Assembly: GCA_029961685.1 (NCBI GenBank) | Contig: JARWKL010000014.1 | Coordinates: 21,338,452-21,402,451, forward strand | Reading direction: 5' to 3' | DNA length: 64,000 nucleotides | Origin: Aristolochia californica | Lineage: Eukaryota > Streptophyta > Magnoliopsida > Piperales > Aristolochiaceae | Part shown: positions 19,953 through 31,540 of the stretch, piece after piece | Layout: every line of letters starts with the position of its first letter | How positions within the stretch are numbered: position 1 is the first letter of the stretch | Translations under genes and position numbers: made by a program | Notes under the pieces: model-generated | The model's database searches: none | What the model was told of the DNA's origin: nothing | The model's input: only the letters and a program-made list of their open reading frames with translations

Positions 19953-20469
19953 CCTACCTTCTAGAAAAGTCTTGACACAAACGTTTGGTTTTTGCTACTA
20001 TGTTTGAAGTTGATGGACAAGTTTCCAGCAGGTTATTTTCCCAGCAGGACATTGTTGTCTTCAAGTTGCTGATCACGTGACTTTTGAATCAGCAAGCTTC
20101 CATTATCTTATTATTGAGGCTGTGAAGGCTGTATTATGATAATTCTTCAAGATTATCTTCCTTTATTTCATGCATCATGTTACCTTAATTGTTGAAGGAT
20201 TCAAGCAGCACTCGAGCTTAGTCAATAGCATTCAGCAACCCTGGTTTCAGTGTTTATTTTTAATCCACAAGTTTATAAAATCTTTGGTTGATTCCACTAC
20301 ACTTGGCAGTCTTGACTTTGGTCTTTCACAACATAGATTTTGCTCGGTTGAACTTGTTTGAGATACTGGCTTCCTTACTACAGTAGCCAAATATTACTTA
20401 TCTTACATTCGTCTCTCCAATTGAGATATTATTTTTGCAGGAAAAACTTCAGTTGGCTTAAGAGCTCAA
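19953..20469. other. Unassigned stretch
   Basis: No recognisable coding frame, LTR or leader. AT-rich with a Phe/Leu-like composition in all frames. It lies between a copia LTR end and the start of copia-F3 coding sequence, so it may be leader or gag of F3 that decayed beyond recognition. Confidence 0.4.
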
Positions 20470-21874
20470 CTCTACAAATGGCTCTTAAGAACCCCAAAGG
20501 AAAAAAAAGCTTGTTTCTTTAGAAGAATTTGAATTACTACAAAAGTTAAGCATATGATGGTGCCTATCGGCACGAAGACCGTCTCTGAAGAGGAATTTGA
20601 AATACTTCAGAAAATAAAACATATTTTGGCTCATACCAACTAGGCCTCTCCTATTGCTACTACTACTGTAACAAGTATGGTTTCAGCCACTTCTCTATCC
20701 TAGATTATTGACGCTGGGGGCCTCTGAGCACTTGATAGGTAAAGGTACCCTCTTGAGTTCTATATCTCTTTGTTTGACTGACAAGTTTGTTTCTATAGTA
20801 GATGGATCCCAAACCAAGGTGCGCATGATGGGGTCCATATTTGCTACACCTACCCTTCATTTGAAAGATGTCCTTTTTGTTCCTGAGTTTCTCTTAAATC
20901 TCTTATTTGTTAGTCAAATAAAAAAAAATTAACTGTTCCATTATTTTTTCCCCTACTTCTTGTGTTCTTTAGGATTTGTTGACAAAACAGTTGATTGGTG
21001 GAGGCCGTGAACGAGGGGGTTTTATTATCTCGACTTGCTAGCATTCACAACCACATCTAGTGCTCAACACATGGCTCTTCAGTAGAACAAAAGGTTAGGC
21101 CATCCATCCTTGAGGTTTCTTAAAAAGATGATTCCTTGATTGCATTCCATTTCTAGTTTGAACTATGAAGATTGTCAAGTAAGTAAACACCAGTACAATT
21201 CTAATTCTCCTTGAGGTGAAACCAAAGGTGTTGCTCTATTTTCTTTAGTTCATATTTATGTGTGAGGACTCATGAACATCTCTAATGTTTTCCATTCAAA
21301 ATACTTCATTACACTTTTAGATAATCTCTCTCGGGCTACATGGTTATTCTTATTAAAAGAAAGATCAAAGGTCTACACACTTAGATAATTCCAAGGAATA
21401 TCTGTTAGCGGATTTCTAATTCTTTTGTAAAGATAAAGGTATCATTCACTAAACTTCTTGTGACTACACAACAGAACAAAATTATGAGCCTAAAAAAATA
21501 GACAACTTCTTGAGGTTGCCTGGGCTCTACGACATCATATGAATGTGCCTCATTTCTTTTGGCCACATGCCATCCTTATGGCCTGTTATCTTATTAACAA
21601 GTCACCTTCTTTGTTGCTTGGTAATAAGACACCACACTCGCATTTCTTTCCTAGTGATGACCTATTTTCTCTTCCTTTGAGAGTTTTTGGGTGTACCTAT
21701 TTTGTTCATGTTACACCTCTCCTTACTACTAAATGGAATCCCAAGGCAATTAAATGTATTTTTTTGGGGTAATCTCGTACTCAAAAAGGATATGTGTGTT
21801 ACAATCCTTTTCTCAAGAAGATGTTTGTTTGACATTCTTTGAAGAGCATCCCTTTTATTCATCCACGGGTGCCT
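20470..21874 (+). pseudogene. Copia-F3 fragment: protease to integrase
   Basis: Plus-strand copia remnant. IIDAGASEHLIG-type protease site lies near 20705-20745 (frameshifted), then DGSQTKVRMMGS, LKDVLFVPEFLLNLLFVSQ (20820-20925), GGGRERGGF (about 20998), a damaged integrase zinc finger (about 21170-21210), and the integrase C-terminal part FFWPHAILMACYLINKSPS, FGCTYFVHVTPL and CIFLG (21545-21772). It stops near 21874 where the copia E LTR starts. Many stops and indels. Confidence 0.8.
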
Positions 21875-22097
21875 TATTAAGTTGTGGAGCCTATGCCTTA
21901 CGTTGAGTTGGTACACGGGTAGTTTGGGGATTTCACACTTGTAATCCGGTTGCCCTAATTTTCCTTTATATTTAGAGGCTCCGGTATTAGGGTTTTATCA
22001 TCACGGAAAAGGACTTTGAGTTGCAACCCCCGAGAGGTTAGAGAAAGACACCTGTAAGTGTATGTGATTTCTCTTTATAAACTATTTCACCTTCATT
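21875..22097 (+). repeat. 5' LTR of copia-E, first piece
   Basis: Starts TATTAAGTTGTGGAGCC (3' LTR: TGTTAAGTTGTGGAGCC) and carries GGGTAGTTTGGGGATTTCAC and GTATTAGGGTTTTATCAT, as does 35434-35690. It breaks at 22097. Confidence 0.85.
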
Positions 22098-22300
22098 GTT
22101 TGGAGTCCATGACGGAGGAGCTTCATCCCCGTCAAAAATATCAAAATTATTTGTGATTGGGAGTCCATGACAGAGGGAATTCATCCCCATAAAAAATATC
22201 AAAAATATTTTTTTTGGAAGTCAATGATAGAGGAACTTCATCCCCGTAAAAAATATAAAAAATATTGGTGGTTGGAAATCCATGACAGAGGAACTTATTG
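22098..22300 (+). repeat. Tandem repeat of about 57 bases, 3.5 copies
   Basis: Units read TTGGGAGTCCATGACAGAGG, then a variable part with CATCCCC and AAAAATATCAAAA. Copies start near 22098, 22157, 22217 and 22273. The position matches the shorter hairpin array of copia A at 33322-33535. Confidence 0.8.
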
Positions 22301-23028
22301 TTATATTTACGTCACTTCTCCCTATTAATGTCATATATTATTCTACCACTTGAGAGTTGTTGTCCTGTGGAGGGACACGGTGGTGGAGGTGGATACTTCA
22401 GAACAATGTCTTAGCGGCAAAGAGTGATTTACTCTCACTGATATTATACCAGCTGAGCCTCATGAACGAGAGCACCAGCGTGAGGGGGAGTGTTGGAAGA
22501 TGAAGGCATATTATACAAAGAATGATTTGATACATCATTTGCAGCAAGCTGGGAGTTCATATTGTTCTCTCACCCACAACTTGAGGGGGAGTGTAGGAAG
22601 ACAGGGCCCAAACCCACACGACCATAGAAGGCTCACATATACAAGTGTATTAGAAGATGAGCCCAAGCACATAAGACCAAGGAAGACCCATACATCTAAG
22701 AGATATAAAAGACGGGCTCAAGGCTCACAGATCAAGGAGAAGGCCCATAGGCTCACGTACAAGATGGCAGGATGGTAAATAAAGGGTTATCTCATAGAGA
22801 TATCAATGATGTAATTAAGTTAAAGTTCCAGGGTTAAAACCTAAAACCCGAAACCCTAAGTTTAGGGGTATTATTGTAATACAATAGTTTCATAAATCTA
22901 TAAATAGAGCTTCAAGGGGAGGGTTAGGATAATCAAGTCCATAACCCTTCTTCCTCCAGTTTTCTCGCAATGGGTTTCTCTCCCATTTTCCCCATGAGCT
23001 AATTTCATGGAGTCCTAAAAAATCAACA
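22098..23028 (+). mobile_element. Copia-A-like 3' portion inserted in copia-E LTR
   Basis: Holds the 3' internal region and 3' LTR (22592-23028, TGTAGGAAG...AAATCAACA, TATA-like box at 22899) of a non-autonomous copia-A relative. It shares with 31541-34355 the segment TTTGCAGCAAGCTGGGAGTT and the purine tract TTGAGGGGGAG. The 5' LTR and most of the interior are deleted at 22098. No coding capacity. Confidence 0.75.
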
Positions 23029-23116
23029 ATAGTGGATTACTATAGCGGCGAAAGATAGGATGTAGTATCACCTTGAGGCTAACCTGTATAAATCTTGTTG
23101 TATTTTTCCTTTCTTG
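23029..23116 (+). repeat. 5' LTR of copia-E, second piece
   Basis: ATAGTGGATTACTATAGCGG through CCTTTCTTG matches the 3' LTR from 35685. It lies between the copia-A insert and gypsy C1. Confidence 0.8.
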
Positions 23117-23596
23117 TGTTATGGTCTCTGACCATGGACCAAGTGATTCGATGATGGGAGAGGTCTTCTTGCAATTCGGGAGCAGAACCAGGGCGTCGGG
23201 ACCTTCCTGGTCTACCTATGATGACTGGTTTGGATTTAAAGATGGAATCGAAAGGAGAATGGGGATGAACGCACAAAAATGTGAGTAGAGAAGATAACCA
23301 AGCTCGTCGAAGGGAAGCTTGCACCTTGGGTTCCTGAAAGGGACCCTAGGTTCTTTAGAGGAGAACGTTGACCCTTTGATAAATTGCTTCTTGAACTTTT
23401 CTTCCTCCCATGAGCCTCTTAAGGATAATCACGCCAAGGTAATTAAATGATGTTTTTTTTTTAAAATGCCATTCAGGCTTACATAATGCTATAAAATTAA
23501 ATAAATTGAAGATACCATTCCTAATTGCCTTCCTTGCGAGTAACAACTCAGCTGCGTCGCCTCTGGATGACTCGGTCTCTTATCAAGTCCACAACA
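23117..23596 (-). repeat. 3' LTR of gypsy-C1
   Basis: 480 bases, TGTTATGGTCTCTGACCATG...AAGTCCACAACA. The pol frame of C1 ends inside it (stop at 23548-23550 on the minus strand), an overlap of about 49 bases. Confidence 0.9.
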
Positions 23597-23919
23597 TCAC
23601 TCCCCTCGAGGAAAACGAGTTTGTCCGCAAGCTCGAAGGTAGGGTAGACCTGTTGGAATACCTCGAAGTCCTCCCACGTGGAATTAGTGGCGTTGGTGTG
23701 AGACCATTGAACTAATACTTCCCTTCTGTTTTGATTATGGTGAGCCTTCAAAATTCTGGTTGGCATAAGAGTAACTTGTCCATCCTCTAGGGATGGTAAG
23801 GATGGAGGTAAAGATGGTGCGGTGCCTCTGAAGGGCTTGAGGAGTGAGACATGAAAGACGTCATGGAGCTTAGAGTCCGGAGGTAGCTGAAGCCTATATG
23901 CCACTGGACCCACCCTTTG
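23597..23919 (-). pseudogene. Gypsy-C1 pol C-terminus: GPF/Y end and chromodomain
   Basis: Minus-strand open block (coding 23913 down to the stop at 23548 in the LTR): [20 protein letters not shown] and LLKPFRG, then a chromodomain with REVLVQWSHTNATNSTWEDF, and FELADKLVFLEGSDVV into the LTR. It is separated from the rest of pol by D2. This block itself is intact. Confidence 0.85.
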
Positions 23920-24459
23920 TGTTATGCATGCAATAACATTATTATTTTAGTGTTTTCTTTAATTTACTTTATTTTATTTCAGTTTTAGGTCACCGGGGTA
24001 TGAGGACAAGCTCATCTTCCAAGGGGGTGTATTGTTATGCACGCAATAACATTATTATTTTAGTGTTTTCTTTAATTTACTTTATTTTATTTTAGTTTTA
24101 GGTCACATGGGTATTTTTGGAATTATTTATTAATAGGGATATTCTTGGAATATTTTATTCATAGGGATATTTTTGTAATATTTTATTAAACCCTAACAGG
24201 GTGAACCCCATTTAAGGGGTAGGAGTAATGAAAAAAGGAAGCATTGAAGTATTAAGAATTAGGTTAAATCTAGCGTAAAGAGGCTTAGAGTTCTCCTCAA
24301 CGAGCTCTATGGTTTTCAAGCTTCCCTTAGGCTTGATCATTCATTTTTGCTTTCCCATGTCTTCCTACTACCCCTACGGTAATGCTTGGAAGACCCGTAA
24401 CCCGTGGTAGACCCCAGATCCTCCCAAAGAATCCTTGTGTCAGATTGGGGACTGTAACA
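23920..24459 (+). mobile_element. D2, internally deleted D-family LTR element
   Basis: Inserted in C1 pol with CTTTG (23915-23919) and CTCTG (24460-24464) flanks. It consists of the first 80 bases of a D LTR (23920-23999), a 33-base tail of interior (GAGGACAAGCTCATCTTCCA then AGGGGGTGTAT, a gypsy pol end and purine tract), then a full 427-base LTR (24033-24459). So most of one LTR and nearly all the interior are deleted, with GGGTAT microhomology at the junction. Confidence 0.85.
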
Positions 24460-25453
24460 CTCTGAGTAATTTTGAAGGGCACAAAATATTTTGGGGAAAG
24501 CTTGTGGCGATTGCCTGCCAAAGATTTTTGACGGTACTGCTGGAGACGTAACCACACAAAGTCACCCTGATTAAACTGAATGTATCTGTGGCTCTTATCA
24601 TAATATTCCTTCATCTTGGCTTGAGCTTTTCTAAGGTGTTGGAGAGTATCTGCCAGTAATTGATCTCGGTCTATCATTGCTCGATCAACTACGTCAATGC
24701 GGGTAAACCTCGGAACATAAGAAAGTAAGCAGGGGGGATCCCTACCATGTACTATCTGGAATGGTGTGTCCTGTAGGGCAGTGTGGAAGGAAGTATTGTA
24801 GCAGTACTCAGCCCAAGGAATACAGTCCACCGACCTCTTGGGGCGGTCCCCAAACCAAACACTGTAGATACATTTTAATGATGCGGTTCACCACCTCTGT
24901 CTGGCCATTCGATTGAGGATGATATGCTGAAGAGAAGTCGAGTTTGGTGCCACATAATTTGAATAGATCTCTCCAGAATTGACTAGTAAAGACGACATCG
25001 CGTTCACTGACAATGGATTCCGGAATACCTTGGAGGCGCACAATGAATGTGAACAATACGTGTGCTACCAATGCTGCTGTATACGGATGCTCCAAATGAA
25101 TGAAATGTGCATATTTGGAGAATCTATCCACTACCACAAAAGAGTATATTTTCCCACAAACTTAGGAAGACCCTCAATAAAATCCATAGAGATGTCGAAC
25201 CAAACCTGAGTGGGCAGTTGGAGCAGTTGTAGCATCCCGGTTGGACTTAAGTGATCTGCCTTGTTTTTCTGACACACCTGATAGGCTACTACATGAGAGG
25301 CAATGGAGCTTTTCATACCTGGCCAGTAAAAATCTCCTCTGATCTGAATCGAAGTTTTCTGCAGGACTTCATGATAACTGTCATGATACGAGGACAACAC
25401 CGTGGCCACTATAGGAGAAGAGGAGGATAAGTAAATGTGCCTTCTATACAAAA
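24460..25453 (-). pseudogene. Gypsy-C1 integrase
   Basis: Minus strand: zinc-binding region HDSYHEVLQKTSIQIRGDFY and CQKNKADHLSPTGMLQ (about 25230-25420), core WFDISMDFIEGLPKF, VVDRFSKYAHFIHLEHPY, ESIVSERDVVFTSQFW (second catalytic aspartate reads glutamate), SSAYHPQSNGQTEVVNR (catalytic glutamate), and WAEYCYNTSFHTALQDTPFQ (24760-24830). Frameshifts near 24830 and 25131. It ends at D2 in the GPF-like module (LSPKYFVPFKITQ). Confidence 0.85.
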
Positions 25454-26367
25454 TTAAGTTGTCATGAAGGGACTAGTGAGGATGTTTTGTCCCTGCGGCA
25501 ATTTGCTGACTGAGTTCTTGAAATTCTGGATTGCTGCCATGTTCCTTCCTGATGGAGTCCAAAAGGAGAGGAGTGGGGTGGTTAATGGCACATACCTGAT
25601 CTGAAGGTTCTGATATGCGTGAGAGAGCATCAGCTGCAATATTCAGTCAACCTGCTTTATGTGCCATTGTAAAATCAAACCCCAATAATTTACTAATCCT
25701 GTGCTGTTGAGGATAAGTGGAGATGCACTAATCCAACAAATATTTCAAACTATAGTGGTCAGTGCATATGAGAAAATATCTGCCTCATAAATATGTCCTC
25801 TAGTGGTGGATCGCCTTAGCTCAGCCAATGAGTTCACGTTCGTAGGCTGGTAGTTTGTGATGGTGGAGAGCAAGTTGACGGCTGAAGTAGGCCATAGGGT
25901 GCTGAGATTGTTGTAGTACTGCCCCAATACCTCTTTTTGAGGCATCACATTCCACCACAAACATATCATCAAAATCGGGTAACTATAAGACAGGTACAGT
26001 GGCGAGTGCTTGCTTGAGTGTGATGAATGTGGTGCTTGTCTCTGGAGTCCAATGAAATGCATTGCGGCGTAGCAGGTTTGATAAGGGGGCTGCGAGGGCC
26101 GCATACGTGCGAATGAACTTGTGGTAATATCCTGCTAAGCCAAAAAAAAAACCGTAAGGCTGATATATTGTTTGGTTGAGGCCACTGTGTGATAGCTGTA
26201 ATTTTTTCTGGGTCCACTGTAACCCTTGAGTCGGTAATGATGTGACCCAAATAAGCCACATTTTTGCTCCCAAATGTACACTTGGTCCTCTTCAAGTAAA
26301 GATGATGGGCATGGAGAAGTTGGCAAACCATGATGTTCTAAATGCTGAGGCCATGACTTGCTGAAAA
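25454..26367 (-). pseudogene. Gypsy-C1 RT thumb and RNase H
   Basis: Minus strand: VAYLGHIITDSRVTVDPEKI, GLAGYYHKFIRTYAALAAPL and FHWTPETSTTF (25969-26300), then RNase H (25640-25970) with decayed FVVECDAS, a garbled HYSLKYLLD region and ADALSRIS near 25610-25640. Many stops and frame changes. Confidence 0.8.
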
Positions 26368-27399
26368 TCAAGATATCATAAAAAATACTAAAACAAATTT
26401 TCTGAGATAGTCACGAAATACATCATTCATTAGTGCTTGGAATGTGGATGGAGCATTGGAGAGACCGAAAGGCATCATGATGAATTCAAAGTGGCCATGA
26501 TGTGAACGGAATGCTTTCTTCTCTAAATCTGAAGGATACATACAAACTTGATGATACCACGAACTCAAGTCCAACTTAGTGAAAAATTGAGCCCCATGTA
26601 CTTCCTCTAATAACTCCTCTACAAACGGTATCGAAATCTTGTCCTTGACAGTCTTGGCATTTAATTCGCGGTAGTCCACACAAAACCTTCAAGTGTTGTC
26701 ATGCTTCTTGACCAATAAGACTGGGGAAGAGAAGGGGCACTTACTGTGACGTATGAGGCCTTGTTCAAGCCTAAGTTTACATTGCCATTCAATTTCATCC
26801 TTTTGCATGTGTGGGTAATGATAAGGCCGAACAACTACCACTTCGGAGTGAACTTTCAAACATATCCGATGGTCACAGTGTCTTAATGGTGGTAGAGCCG
26901 CATGTTCCTGAAAAAGCTCAGTAAACTCATCCAACAATTTTTCCAATGTGGTAAGTGGAAGGCGTTATTATTGAATTACTAGTAAATGTACTGGAACGTC
27001 AGCCTTACGACCCTGTAAAGTGACCCTGTCCCCTGCCAACTCAAAACTCATGGTCAATGCAGTGAAGTCCCATAGTATAAGGCCCAACGTTTGGAGCCAT
27101 TTAATTGCCAAAACCATATCAAATCCGGCCAACTGTTTGATGAGAAATTCTGCAGAAAATTGGTGACCTTCCATTGAAAACAGAATTGCCTTGCTGAGCT
27201 CATAACTTGGAACCTTTACTCCATTAGCCACTAAAACCGTAGAAATTGGTTGAGGTTGAATTTGAAGCTGTAAGTTCTGGGCAGCAGTGAAGCTCAAAAA
27301 GTTATGTGTACTACCCGAGTCCACTAGACTAAGGAGGAGTTAGCCGTTGACCATGGCACATAATTGCATTGTTTTGGTGGATTGTAGGCCGGTGATGGC
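26368..27399 (-). pseudogene. Gypsy-C1 protease and reverse transcriptase
   Basis: Minus strand. Protease site LVDSGSTHNFLSFTAAQNL (about 27275-27330) has intact D-S-G and AGFDMVLAIKWLQTLG follows. RT begins [14 protein letters not shown] (about 26890), VVVRPYHYPHMQKDEIEWQC, then after a stop [36 protein letters not shown] and [19 protein letters not shown]. The catalytic loop near 26375 (LVFF then frameshift to DILIFSKS) has lost a base so the FDD is broken. Confidence 0.85.
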
Positions 27400-28474
27400 A
27401 TGGAGAGAAATTGCAGGTTCTTCTACCTCCGTGTCTTCCACCTTTGGTGCTGGTTCCTCTTCATCATCCACTTCTAACCAGCCTAGTTTCTTGCACTGAT
27501 GCCCAAACGTGTACTGCTCATCACAATTATAACATAAACCTTTGGACCTTCATTCTTCCATCTCTACATTGTTCAATTTTTTTATGAATTCTGGTTGAGA
27601 TGGACTGGGCTTTGGAGCTTGAGTGTGGCTTGCAGAAGCACTTGAGCACCATGGTGGAGCTATGGATGTGGTGCCAGGAGTAGATCTGCCGCCTTGCCAA
27701 TTAGTGCTGCGGTTCTGAATTTTCTGTTTGACCTCTAACGTTCTGGTCAAGTTCATTGCCCGTGCTAAATTTGGGAGAGCAAGGAGTTCCACTTCTAACC
27801 TTAGGGACTCTGTCAAGCCAGCAGTAAATAACCCCACCTATTGATCTACCCTGACCATCTTGCGGGCCCTGGCCAATTTTTCTTGAAAGGGTTTTTGATA
27901 TTGCTCAACAGTACCCGTTTGGCATAGCAAGACTAAATCCCCCAATGGGTTGCTTTGAGCTAGTGGCCCAAACCGAATTGTACACCGCTCTATAAATTCC
28001 TCCCAGTCTAAATTCGGATTCTCCATTTTTAACTGATGACCCCAAAGCTGCGCTTCATCAAGCATGTGAAAGGTGGCCAACCCCACCTTGTCTTCTGCCG
28101 TCCTTTGGTGAGAAAAAAAAATTTCACACCTATAAAGCCAAATTAAGACCCATTAAAAATCGGGAAGTCCAATTTTGTATATGTAGAACTCATGCCATTT
28201 GTTGGATGCTCTGTTCGTCCAACAAATTGGTCTCCCTGCGTGGTCATAGGGCTTCTCCCTCCTTCTCGAGGGGTTGGGTTTCTTACTCCCAACCATTCAT
28301 CAATCTTAGCAGATAAAATTTGAACTTGGGTATTTACTTGTTGAGAGACTTGAGAAGCTCTGTTGTCCACCAACGCTGCCAGATGCCCCTCTCTTTCTTG
28401 CTGCCCTGCGTGTATCATTTCCCTGATGGTGGCTAGCCATTCTGCATTGTTAGATGATTCTCCCATATTGACCT
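27400..28474 (-). pseudogene. Gypsy-C1 gag
   Basis: Minus strand. The frame enters from the LTR through the primer-binding site (HNTLVSEQVNMGESSNN), then TKLDFPIFNGS (28143-28180), a small gap, FHMLDEAQLWGHQLKMENP, FGPLAQSNPLGDLVLL, VEQYQKPFQEKLARA (27838-28086), FTAGLTESLRLEVELLALPN and a linker (27550-27837), and zinc knuckle CYNCDEQYTFGHQCKK (about 27490-27545). Stops or indels near 28140, 27840 and 27550. Confidence 0.85.
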
Positions 28475-28489
28475 GCTCTGATACCAATG

Positions 28490-28977
28490 TGTTGTGGTCT
28501 CTGACTATGGACTGAGTGATTCGATGATGGGAGAGGTCTTCTTGCAATTCGGGAGCAGAACCAGGGTGTCAGGACCATGCTGGTCTACCTATGATGACGG
28601 GTTTGGATTGAAAGATGGAATCGAAAGGAGAATGGGGATGAATGCACGAAAATGTGAGTGGAGAAGATAACCAAGCTCGTCGAAGGGAAGCTTGCACCTT
28701 GGGTTCCTCAAGGGGAACACCGACCCTAGGTTCTTTAGAGGAGAATGCTGACCCTTTGATAAATTTCTGCTTTAATTTTTCTTCTTCCTGTGAGCCCCTT
28801 AAGGCTAATCATGCCAAGGTAATGAAATGATGTTTTTTTTTTTTAAATTCCATTCAGGCTTACATAATGCTATAAAATTAAATAAATTGAAGATACCATT
28901 CCTAATTGCCTTCCTTACGAGTAACAACTCAGCTGCATCATCTCTGGATGTCTCGGTTTGCTATCGAGTCCACAACA
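28490..28977 (-). repeat. 5' LTR of gypsy-C1
   Basis: 488 bases, TGTTGTGGTCTCTGAC...GAGTCCACAACA on the plus strand. Matches 23117-23596 with scattered substitutions and an extra GGGGAACACC-type indel. Confidence 0.9.
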
Positions 28978-29055
28978 TCTTGCCTTTTCTTTCTTCTGTG
29001 ATTATCATTATTATTGCTCTTGTTAGTTTGGAATTAGGGCATTTAATTTCTAACA
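28978..29055 (+). repeat. 5' LTR of copia-E, third piece
   Basis: TCTTGCCTTTTCTTTC...TTTCTAACA matches the end of the 3' LTR up to 35835, including GTTAGTTTGGAATTAGGGCA. Confidence 0.85.
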
Positions 29056-29810
29056 TCAATGACAACACATTTGAATGAGTTTAGCACGATTGTCAAGCAA
29101 TTGACCTCTGTTCAAATTAAATTTGATGATGAGTTTATGGTTTAGTTCTTGTGGCATCTTTGCCAAATTGTTGGGAGCTTATGAGGGTTGCGGTCAACAA
29201 CTCTATGGGCAATGGGAAGGTTATCTTTAATGATGTCTGGGATACCATTGTTGTTGAGGAAGTTCTTAGAAAGGACTCTGAGGAATCGTCAACATCTAAT
29301 TCTGCCCTAAATGTCAATACTAGGGGTAAGAAATTCAAGGGGAATTCGAAAAAGGGTAATGGTAGAGGAAAGTCAAGGAATGGAAGAAACAAGTCCAAAT
29401 TCAGAAGGAATGTGGAGTGCTGGAATTGTGGCAAGTCTAGTCACATAAAGAAGAACTGCAGAGCACTAAAAAAGGATGAAAAGAAAAATGATACTACAAA
29501 TGTGGTGACTAAAGAAGTACAAGATGCTTTACACTTGTCGGTTGATAATCCTAGTTACTCTTGGGTGTTAGATTCAGGAGCTTTTTTTCACACCACTGTG
29601 TACCGTGAGATCATGGAGAATTATGTTGTTGGAGATCACGAGAAAGTGTATCTTGCTGATGGAGGACCTTTGCATATTGTCAGTATTGGTGATATCAGTT
29701 TGAGAATGTCAAACAGGTTAGTGTGGAGCATTCACAAGGTGAGACATCTGCCAAAACTGATGAGTAATCTCAGTAGAGTAAGTTGATGATGAGGTTCATA
29801 ATGTGACTTT
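29056..29810 (+). pseudogene. Copia-E gag C-terminal part and protease
   Basis: Begins inside the Gag domain (FSTIVKQLTSVQIKFDDE), continues LLASLPNCWELMRVAV after a frameshift near 29145, and has a long open block 29151-29786. That block holds a Lys/Arg/Gly-rich tract (RGKKFKGNSKKGNGRGKSR), a classic CX2CX4HX4C knuckle CWNCGKSSHIKKNC (29419-29460), then the aspartic protease site WVLDSGAFFHTT (about 29562-29597) with intact D-S-G. It ends in VRHLPKLMSNLSRVS. The Gag N-terminus is missing by deletion next to the LTR. Confidence 0.85.
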
Positions 29811-30995
29811 TAAATGTGTTGCCTAGAAAGTCACTAAGGGGGTCATGGTTGTTGCACGAGGAGTTAAAATTGGAACTCTTTACATCACTTCCAGTTGCAG
29901 AGACATAGTTGTAGTTGTTGATGTTGTTATTGATTATGATTTGTGGCATTATACGCTCGATCACATGAGTGAGAAGGGAATAAAAGTGCTTCAGTCCAAA
30001 GGGAAGCTACTAGGGTTGAAAACTGTAAACAATAGTTTGTGTGAAGGTTGTATTTTTGGCAAACAGAAAAGGTTAGCTTTTCTAAGGCTGGAAAGGAGAT
30101 AAAGACAACAAAATTGAAGTTGGTTCACACAAATGTGTGGGGGCCTTCAACTGTTACTTCCCTTGGTGGTTCTAACTACTATGTGACATTTATCTATGAT
30201 GCAAGAAGAAAGGTATTGGTTTATTTCTTGAAAAAGAAATTTATGTTTTTGATACATTCAAGAGATGGAGAACAATGGTTGAGAATGAGACAGATTTGAA
30301 GGCGAAGTGCATGCAGTCTGATAATGGGGGAGAATACATAGATGATGGTTTCAAATGGTATTGTGATGATAATGAAATCAAGATCAAGAAAACTATTCCT
30401 AGAAAACCTCAACAAAATGGTGTGGCTGAGAGGATGAACCAGACTTTGAATGAACATGCTAGGAGCATGTGATTACATGCAGGATTGCCAAATATTTTCT
30501 GGTCTGATGCTATTAGAATCGCTGCCTATTTGATCAATAGAGGTCCTTCAATACCATTGGATTGCAAAATACTAGAAGAGGTTTGGAGCGGCAAAGAAGT
30601 AAACCTTTCTTTCTTGAAAGTTTTTGGTTGTGTTTCTAATATTCACATTGATTTTGTTGTTGGAAGTAAACTTGATGCTAAATATAAGATACGATTCTTT
30701 ATTGGATATGTTGTTTGGTTATTGTTTTGGGATGACCAAAGTCATAATATTATCAAGAGAAAGGATGTGATCTTCTATGAAGTTGCCCTTCATAAAGATA
30801 GGTTGAGAACAGATTTTGAGAGCACAAGTAAAGAAGCTAAGAAGTCTGAAATGATTCAATTGAGACATCTTCCAGTTATTGAGATGGAGAATATTTCTCA
30901 GGAAGACCAAGAAAACATACCACCAGAAATAAATCAGGACATTCTTATGACTGAACTCAGAAGATTTGCCAGAACTACCAGGCCACCATAGAGAT
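29811..30995 (+). pseudogene. Copia-E pre-integrase and integrase
   Basis: 29845-30102: LWHYTLDHMSEKGIKVLQ and CEGCIFGKQKRLAF (H..H, C..C finger). Integrase core: KLVHTNVWGPS (first catalytic aspartate reads Asn), a frameshift near 30245, then QSDNGGEYIDDGFK (second aspartate), RKPQQNGVAERMNQTL (glutamate), a TGA at 30470-30472, and NIFWSDAIRIAAYLINRGPS, FLKVFGCVSNIHI and IRFFIGYV (30485-30720). It runs to 30991 through an acidic linker. Confidence 0.85.
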
Positions 30996-31540
30996 ACTAC
31001 CTTGCGTTGAATTATGTTCTGTTGACTGATAAAGATGAACCAGAGAGTTATGAGGAAGTCATGCAAGCTGATGAATCAACCAAGTGGGAGTTGGCCATAC
31101 AGGATGAAATGAATTCACTATTATCCTATCAGACATGGTAGTTGATCGAGTTACCAAAAGAGAAGAAGGCCTCATAGAATAAATGGGTTTATCGAGTAAA
31201 AGATGAACATGAAAGCAGCAAGCGGTACAAGGCAAGATTAGTTGTAAAGGGTTTAGAAAAAAGAAGGCATTGACTACACTGAGATTTTCTCTCTAGTAGT
31301 GAAATGGACTACTATTAGAACAATGCTTGGACTAGTGGAAAATGAAGAGCTGCACTTAGTGCAGTTGGATTTAAAGACAACTTTTCTTCATGGTGATTTA
31401 GAGGAAGAAATTTACATGATGCACCCATAGGGTTTCATAGCACTAGGAACAAATAAAATGGTGTGAAAACTTCAAAAGTGCTTGTATGGTCTTAAACAAG
31501 CTCCAAGTCAGTGGTATAAAAAGTTTGACACCTTTATGAG
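30996..31540 (+). pseudogene. Copia-E reverse transcriptase, first part
   Basis: YVLLTDKDEPESYEEVMQA, WELAIQDEMNSLLS (about 31085-31130), NKWVYRVKDEHESSK, YKARLVVKG, then HLVQLDLKTTFLHGDLEEEI (31355-31410) and CLYGLKQAPSQWYKKFDTFM (31478-31537), in at least three frames. The frame is cut at 31540 by copia A after its ATGAG target and resumes at 34356. Confidence 0.85.

Larger units (their letters stand above)
23117..28977 (-). mobile_element. Gypsy-C1, full-length chromovirus element
   Basis: Minus-strand Ty3/gypsy element bounded by perfect TCTTG duplications (23112-23116 and 28978-28982), both lying in the copia-E LTR. LTRs are 23117-23596 (3') and 28490-28977 (5'). The primer-binding site complement GCTCTGATACCA is at 28475-28486. 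Internal order from right to left is gag, protease, RT, RNase H, integrase, chromodomain. D2 (23920-24459) is nested in pol. By eye the LTRs differ at some 30 positions plus indels, so it is considerably older than B1 or K. Confidence 0.9.

Noticed and set aside
19795..19964. Open frame rich in Leu/Ser/Phe in the copia-F2 LTR
   Set aside because: It is a translation of a CT microsatellite and LTR sequence.
20400..20470. Possible intron acceptor (TTTTTGCAG) before coding-like sequence
   Set aside because: The downstream coding is copia-F3 retroelement sequence with stops, and no donor or host exon could be identified.
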